Below, piece by piece: positions 59,902 to 64,000 of a DNA stretch of 64,000 nucleotides. Position 1 is the first letter of the stretch. Every line of letters starts with the position of its first letter. The position numbers were made by a program, and so were the translations under genes. Below the pieces are notes generated by a model. It had not been told where the DNA came from. It did no database searches and was given only the letters and a program-made list of their open reading frames with translations. This stretch comes from JAOUFP01 sp963801505 (GTDB taxonomy: Bacteria > Nitrospirota > Thermodesulfovibrionia > Thermodesulfovibrionales > UBA6898). Location: the NCBI GenBank assembly GCA_963801505.1, contig CAWDEY010000020.1, positions 62,001-126,000 of the forward strand, given 5' to 3'.

Positions 59902-60915
59902 ATGAAAGAAGCTATGATTTATGAAAAACTGGAGGGCGAAGAGGTCATATGCCATCTGTGCAATCACAACTGTCTCATAAAAAATGGCCATCGCGGCATC
60001 TGCGCTGTCCGTGAAAACAGGGAGGGTATTTTATACAGCCTTGTTTATGGCAGGGTAATTTCAGCAAATGTAGATCCAATAGAAAAAAAACCGCTCTTTC
60101 ACTTTCTTCCCGAGTCCACATCTTTCTCCATAGCAACGGCCGGCTGCAACTTCAGGTGCAAGCATTGTCAGAATTATGAAATTTCCCAGTGGCCCAGAGA
60201 ACATAAATCATCAATCCCGGGCAAAGATACGTCGGCTGAAAGTATTGTCAATTCAGCGGCGGAAAACAACTGCGAAAGCATTTCATATACCTATACCGAA
60301 CCAACCATATTTTTTGAGTTTGCGTACGACTGTGCAAGACTCGCCCATGAAAGAGGCCTTAAGAATGTTTTTGTAAGCAATGGTTATACAGGCAAAGAGG
60401 CTGTCAGGCTTATCGCACCCTTTCTTGACGCCAATAACATAGACCTTAAGGGAAGCGACAAATTCTACAGGGACATCTGCGGCGCAAAACTCGGACCTGT
60501 CAAGGAAACAATAAGGCTCATGAAGGAGCTCGGTGTCTGGGTGGAAGTTACGACACTTGTCATACCTGAGTTGAATGATTCCGAAAAAGACCTTACTGAC
60601 ATAGCTGAATTTATCAGCTCTGTTGACACCGCGATCCCCTGGCATGTAACGCAGTTTTATCCTACCTACAAACTTCTTGACAAACCGCGCACGCCTGTTT
60701 CAACACTGAGACGGGCACGGGAAATCGGTTATAAGGCAGGCTTGAAATATGTATATGAAGGCAATGTGCCGGGTGAAGGAGGAGAAAACACCTATTGCCC
60801 CTCGTGCAAAGAGCTTTTAATAGAACGGGTCGGTTATATAATATCAGCCAATCTCATAAAAAACAGCCGCTGTCCTAAATGCGATGCGCTTATAGAGGGT
60901 ATCTGGACAGCCTGA
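59902..60915 (+). CDS. amrS: AmmeMemoRadiSam system radical SAM enzyme
   Basis: 337 aa. CHLCNHNCLIKNGHRGICAV is the N-terminal Cys-rich signature of this family, then CNFRCKHCQNYEIS is the radical SAM cluster (CX3CX2C). YTEPTIFFEFAYDCARLAHE and FVSNGYTGKEAVRLIAPFLD are typical of the PflA-like AmrS group. The C-terminal NTYCPSCKELLIERVG and SRCPKCDALIEG form a zinc ribbon. In other genomes AmrS is linked with AmrA and AmrB (Memo and AMMECR1 families). Those partners are not beside it here. The natural substrate is unknown. Likely leaderless. Confidence 0.94.
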   Translation: MKEAMIYEKLEGEEVICHLCNHNCLIKNGHRGICAVRENREGILYSLVYGRVISANVDPIEKKPLFHFLPESTSFSIATAGCNFRCKHCQNYEISQWPREHKSSIPGKDTSAESIVNSAAENNCESISYTYTEPTIFFEFAYDCARLAHERGLKNVFVSNGYTGKEAVRLIAPFLDANNIDLKGSDKFYRDICGAKLGPVKETIRLMKELGVWVEVTTLVIPELNDSEKDLTDIAEFISSVDTAIPWHVTQFYPTYKLLDKPRTPVSTLRRAREIGYKAGLKYVYEGNVPGEGGENTYCPSCKELLIERVGYIISANLIKNSRCPKCDALIEGIWTA

Positions 60916-60953
60916 CCTGCAGCTGCTTTAATAATCCTAAAAACGGCAGTTCA

Positions 60954-61079
60954 TTCACCACGGAGGCACAGAGACGCTGAGAAAACGCGGGTTCGAGGCA
61001 AATAAGGGACTGCTCAATTTGGTTGCCCTGTCCTGCCCGTAACTCCTTGCTTTTTACTCTGTGATCTCTGTGTCTGAGC
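60954..61079. repeat. Palindromic intergenic repeat, family B copy 2
   Basis: TTCACCACGGAGGCACAGAG plus ACGCTGAG on the left and CTCTGTGATCTCTGTGTCTG on the right are inverted. Same family as 46623-46756. The rest of the 367-bp spacer shows no gene, only the LysE-gene promoter at its end. Confidence 0.75.
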
Positions 61080-61268
61080 ATTTTGTTGTTATCCCAAAAA
61101 ACGCGTTCACTTTTTATCCGCAGTGGCATAAATGCCTTCAAAGTTTTTTAATTTCAACGGGACATTATCATATGTCATAATGCAATCCGCAATCATCTGT
61201 TGCATAGAAAAAGAAGCCTGAAGCCAGAGAATATCCCTGAAAAAAACCTTTGCCTCAGGTCTATAGGT

Positions 61269-61274
61269 TATAAT
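61269..61274 (+). promoter_or_regulatory. -10 box before the LysE-family gene
   Basis: A perfect TATAAT lies 8 nt before the ATG, so the transcript would start at or next to the start codon. No clear -35 element and no Shine-Dalgarno sequence. Confidence 0.4.
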
Positions 61275-61282
61275 TTACTGAA

Positions 61283-61933
61283 ATGCAATATATCATATTC
61301 CTCTTATCAGCATATCTGATGGGATGCCTTGCGGCCATTCCCACGGGACCGGTCCAGATCGAGGTGGTACGAAGATCGGTTAACGGCCATTTTAAAGCTT
61401 CTCTCATGGTTGTCGTCGGTGCCCTTATTGCTGATGTCTCTTATGGTGTGATAGCTTTTTTCGGCATTGCTCCATTTTTGGAAAAAGAAAAAGTGATGGC
61501 TGTATTCTGGCTGGCGGGCGGTCTGATTCTGACAGTACTGGGCGCAGTGAGTATCAGACACGGCTTAAGAAAAGAGGAAATCATTTACGCGCCCACGCAC
61601 CTGAAAAAAAAGCGTTGGGCCTTTCTCGGGGGCTTTTCGCTTTCAGCTACAAATCCCATGATGATACTCTGGTGGCTTACAGCGGTGCGGATATTTAAAG
61701 ACATTGGATTGATCAGGGACTTCAATAATGACATAGCAGTCTCATTTCTGGCAGCGGGCAGCCTGGGGATGGCATCCTATCTTGTGGCGCTTTCCATCTT
61801 CATCTTCTGGGCCAAGAAATTCATTTCATTGCGCACATTACAAAGAATAAATTTTTTCTTCGGAGTTTTTCTGATTATTATAGCAATATACTTCATCTAT
61901 ACGTCTTTCCATACACTTTTGCAGTTATACTGA
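61283..61933 (+). CDS. LysE/RhtB-family exporter
   Basis: 216 aa with six hydrophobic segments. YLMGCLAAIPTGPVQIEVVR is the LysE-type N-terminal signature, and FSLSATNPMMILWWLTAVRI holds the conserved NPM-like motif of TM4. The family exports amino acids or related small molecules driven by the proton gradient. The substrate is unknown. Single gene, with a -10 box directly before the ATG. Confidence 0.85.
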   Translation: MQYIIFLLSAYLMGCLAAIPTGPVQIEVVRRSVNGHFKASLMVVVGALIADVSYGVIAFFGIAPFLEKEKVMAVFWLAGGLILTVLGAVSIRHGLRKEEIIYAPTHLKKKRWAFLGGFSLSATNPMMILWWLTAVRIFKDIGLIRDFNNDIAVSFLAAGSLGMASYLVALSIFIFWAKKFISLRTLQRINFFFGVFLIIIAIYFIYTSFHTLLQLY

Positions 61934-62104
61934 AGTCATAAGCTATCAGAAATTACAATATTATGTTAAAAACGGCGTGGCGTAAGGCTTTATGTTTTAT
62001 GTCAGCAAGAATGTATTCTTGATGACAACTGGAGAGGTTATTTAATATTTATCAAATTCAGGCTGCGATAAAAGACCGCGTGTTATAATACTAAAGGTAT
62101 GCAA

Positions 62105-64000
62105 ATGAATAATGTCATTAATAGTTCATATTCCCTTCTCCTGGAGACTTTTGATTCTCTCGAAATTCCTGTTTTTCTAATAGACGGAAAAGAAAATGTT
62201 CTTTCCTGCAATAATGCTGTCAGCACTGTTTTGCAATATTCCGCGGATGATTTAACCGGACATAATATCCATGACTTCATCCCCGTGGCCAAAAACTTTA
62301 GCAGCCATATCTCCTTTGGTATATTTCCTGCCCGGCCGGCAAACCCGCTTACCTGCCATAAAGACGCCTCTCATTACGAATCATACTGCAGAAGAAAAGA
62401 CGGCAGCTCTTTTCTGGCTCGGGTTTCCATTGTCCCCATCCACAGAGATGACCTGAAACTGGCTGTCATTGAGAATATATCCGACCGGAAAAAACTTCAG
62501 CATAAGGCATCTCAGAGGACGAAGGAGCTGTCGATATTCAATACCTTCGCAAAGATACTGACTACACACCTGCCTACAGACACGATCATACAGGAGACAG
62601 TTGATATGCTCGCCTCAATTATGGAAGCAGAGCAGGCCTGGATATACCTGCTGGACAAGTCGGGTGTATTATATCTGAGGGCCTGGCATGGCATCACCGG
62701 GGAAACTGTCAAATCCCGGGAATCCAGAAATGCGGGTGAATCACTGAATAAAAAAATCATCTCCTCAGGGCGACCGCTGCTGGTCGAAAACGCCCCTGAA
62801 GACCCGCGGGTATCACATGAAGTCCAAGAGATCAAAAGCATAGCCGGGGTCCCCATATCTTCGAAAGGGGTTGTAATGGGTGTTCTCGGCGTAGGAAGCC
62901 GCAGCGTCTCCTATTTTACCTCAATGGACATCCAGTTACTGAACACCATCGGCAGCCAGATCGGGGTCGCAATAGAAAACTCAAGGCTCATTGAACAGCT
63001 GCAGGACAAGATGGGCCAGATCGCACTGATCAATGAACTCAGCGGGATCATTAATTCGAGCCTCAGCATCGGGACCATTTTCAGAATGATGGTCTCCGAG
63101 ATAAAGAAGCTGGTCGACTACGACAGGGCGAGCCTCCTCCTCTATAATGAAAAGGACGACAATTTTCTGATCTTCGCCCTGGATACCGAGCTTAAAACTT
63201 TTCTGAAAAAGGGCATCAGGGCGCCCATCGAGGGCACGAGCGCCGGTTGGGTTGTAAGAAATGAGCGGCCATGGATCAGCCGGGACCTGGCAAAGACAGA
63301 TTTCCCTCTGGACAGGAAATTACTCCGGGAAGGCATCAGGTCAACGGTCAGTATCCCCCTGTTCCACGACCGGATACTCGGGGTCTTCAACCTTGACAGC
63401 ACTGAGCCGGAAAAATACTCGGAAAAAGATCTCGATATACTGGTCCCCATCGCAAAACATATTTCCGTGGCCCTTGAAAACGCCCTTCTCTTTGAGGAGA
63501 TATCAAAGGAAAAAAAGGAATGGGAGAAGACCTTCGACGCGATTACCGATATGGTATGGATAGAGGACGGAAAACAATGCATTTTGCGCGCTAACTATAC
63601 CCTGCTTTTAAAAACCGGATTTTCGTCAGTGGAAATCACAGGGAAGCGCTGCTGGGAAGTTCTCGACAGGCTCGGGATAAACCAGACCGATTGTCTCTGC
63701 GCCGCCACCCTCCGAACAAAACAACCTTCATTTCGCGAACTCAAGGGCACTGGCAGGAGCATTTTCCATTTCTGGGCCTATCCACTTATAGACGAAGAAG
63801 GCCAACTCTATTCAATAGTCCACTATCTCAAGGACGTCACCTCCCAAAAACAGCTCGAACAGCAGCTGATCCGCTCTGAAAAGCTGGCATCACTCGGGAC
63901 CCTGGTTGCCGGAATCGCGCACGAGATCAATAATCCCCTCGGCATTATCGCCGGATATTCAGAGGCCCTCCTCGACAGGGCAAAAGAAAAGTCTCTCCTT
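62105..64000 (+). CDS. PAS/GAF sensor histidine kinase, 3' end beyond the window
   Basis: 632 codons are visible. A PAS domain (residues about 15-140, ETFDSLEIPVFLIDGKENVL) is followed by GAF (about 150-300, IYLLDKSGVLYLRAWHGITG), a second GAF (about 325-475, LVDYDRASLLLYNEKDDNFL), and a second PAS (about 490-595). HisKA follows, with the phospho-His in GIAHEINNPLGIIAGYSEAL near the window end. The HATPase part is cut off. No TM segment, so it is a soluble cytoplasmic sensor. AAAGG 7 nt upstream supports ATG 62105 over ATG 62099. No regulator gene is visible upstream; a partner may lie downstream. Overall plan resembles NtrB/AtoS-like kinases. Confidence 0.93.
   Translation, partial: MNNVINSSYSLLLETFDSLEIPVFLIDGKENVLSCNNAVSTVLQYSADDLTGHNIHDFIPVAKNFSSHISFGIFPARPANPLTCHKDASHYESYCRRKDGSSFLARVSIVPIHRDDLKLAVIENISDRKKLQHKASQRTKELSIFNTFAKILTTHLPTDTIIQETVDMLASIMEAEQAWIYLLDKSGVLYLRAWHGITGETVKSRESRNAGESLNKKIISSGRPLLVENAPEDPRVSHEVQEIKSIAGVPISSKGVVMGVLGVGSRSVSYFTSMDIQLLNTIGSQIGVAIENSRLIEQLQDKMGQIALINELSGIINSSLSIGTIFRMMVSEIKKLVDYDRASLLLYNEKDDNFLIFALDTELKTFLKKGIRAPIEGTSAGWVVRNERPWISRDLAKTDFPLDRKLLREGIRSTVSIPLFHDRILGVFNLDSTEPEKYSEKDLDILVPIAKHISVALENALLFEEISKEKKEWEKTFDAITDMVWIEDGKQCILRANYTLLLKTGFSSVEITGKRCWEVLDRLGINQTDCLCAATLRTKQPSFRELKGTGRSIFHFWAYPLIDEEGQLYSIVHYLKDVTSQKQLEQQLIRSEKLASLGTLVAGIAHEINNPLGIIAGYSEALLDRAKEKSLL

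Overview
The window looks like chromosomal DNA of a free-living, probably anaerobic Gram-negative bacterium, most likely Nitrospirota (Thermodesulfovibrionia-like) or a Desulfobacterota relative. This is inferred from gene content only: a DsrC-family protein, a Rieske/cytochrome b/pentaheme cytochrome c operon, a multiheme c-type cytochrome, giant PAS/GAF histidine kinases, HD-GYP and two-CW proteins, AmmeMemoRadiSam, and glycogen genes (glgA, glgC, malQ, galT). Secreted proteins carry signal peptides or lipoboxes. No rRNA, tRNA, CRISPR array or complete insertion sequence was seen.

Layout. 1-7.9 kb is one leftward operon of stop/start overlaps: galT, glgA, a 1396-aa sensor kinase, a receiver protein, then rlmD (cut by the window edge). 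8.1-13.2 kb has an MBL-fold hydrolase, a SAP-like miniprotein, a hyaluronan-synthase-like glycosyltransferase, leuA with a visible attenuator, and a cysteine-less DsrC homologue. 13.6-15.4 kb is a wrecked DUF255/thioredoxin gene. 15.5-21.3 kb holds tag, citrate synthase, glgC and malQ. 22-28.2 kb has an MFS exporter, a CDF metal transporter, HtpX, and an M67 peptidase / ThiF-E1 / TusA sulfur-transfer group. 28.9-34 kb has a frameshifted octaheme cytochrome, a lipoprotein and a frameshifted receiver/HD-GYP/DUF4388 gene. 33.8-34.4 kb is a lone integron cassette (GNAT acetyltransferase plus attC). 34.6-38.1 kb has two-CW and DUF2130 proteins and a secreted protein/glycine-zipper lipoprotein pair. 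38.3-41.6 kb is lipA-aminotransferase-hom. 41.8-46 kb is a sigma-54 two-component pair with three small exported proteins, two of them related OB-fold-like modules. 46.2-48.7 kb is the bc-type respiratory complex. 48.8-54.2 kb is an accessory island of toxin-antitoxin modules, a truncated PIN gene, an unknown 622-aa protein and a decayed RecB-like nuclease. 54.4-64 kb returns to core genes: nadC, valS, a receiver protein, FmdB, amrS, a LysE exporter and a partial PAS/GAF kinase.

How it works together. Glycogen and sugar-nucleotide metabolism is split between galT-glgA (with its own two-component system) and the glgC and malQ genes at 17.7-21.3 kb. Regulation visible in the DNA includes transcription attenuation of leuA by a leucine-codon leader peptide, GG-N10-GC sigma-54 type promoters before the exported-protein genes beside the NtrC-type regulator, and several promoters whose -10 box sits 5-8 nt before the start codon, suggesting leaderless mRNAs. 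Three families of short palindromic repeats (GTCATTCCCGC-type, CACCACAGAGGC-type, GTTTAGACTGAAGG-type) lie between genes. About eight frameshifted or truncated genes cluster between 13.6 and 54.2 kb while both flanks are intact; this is either real decay or local sequence error.
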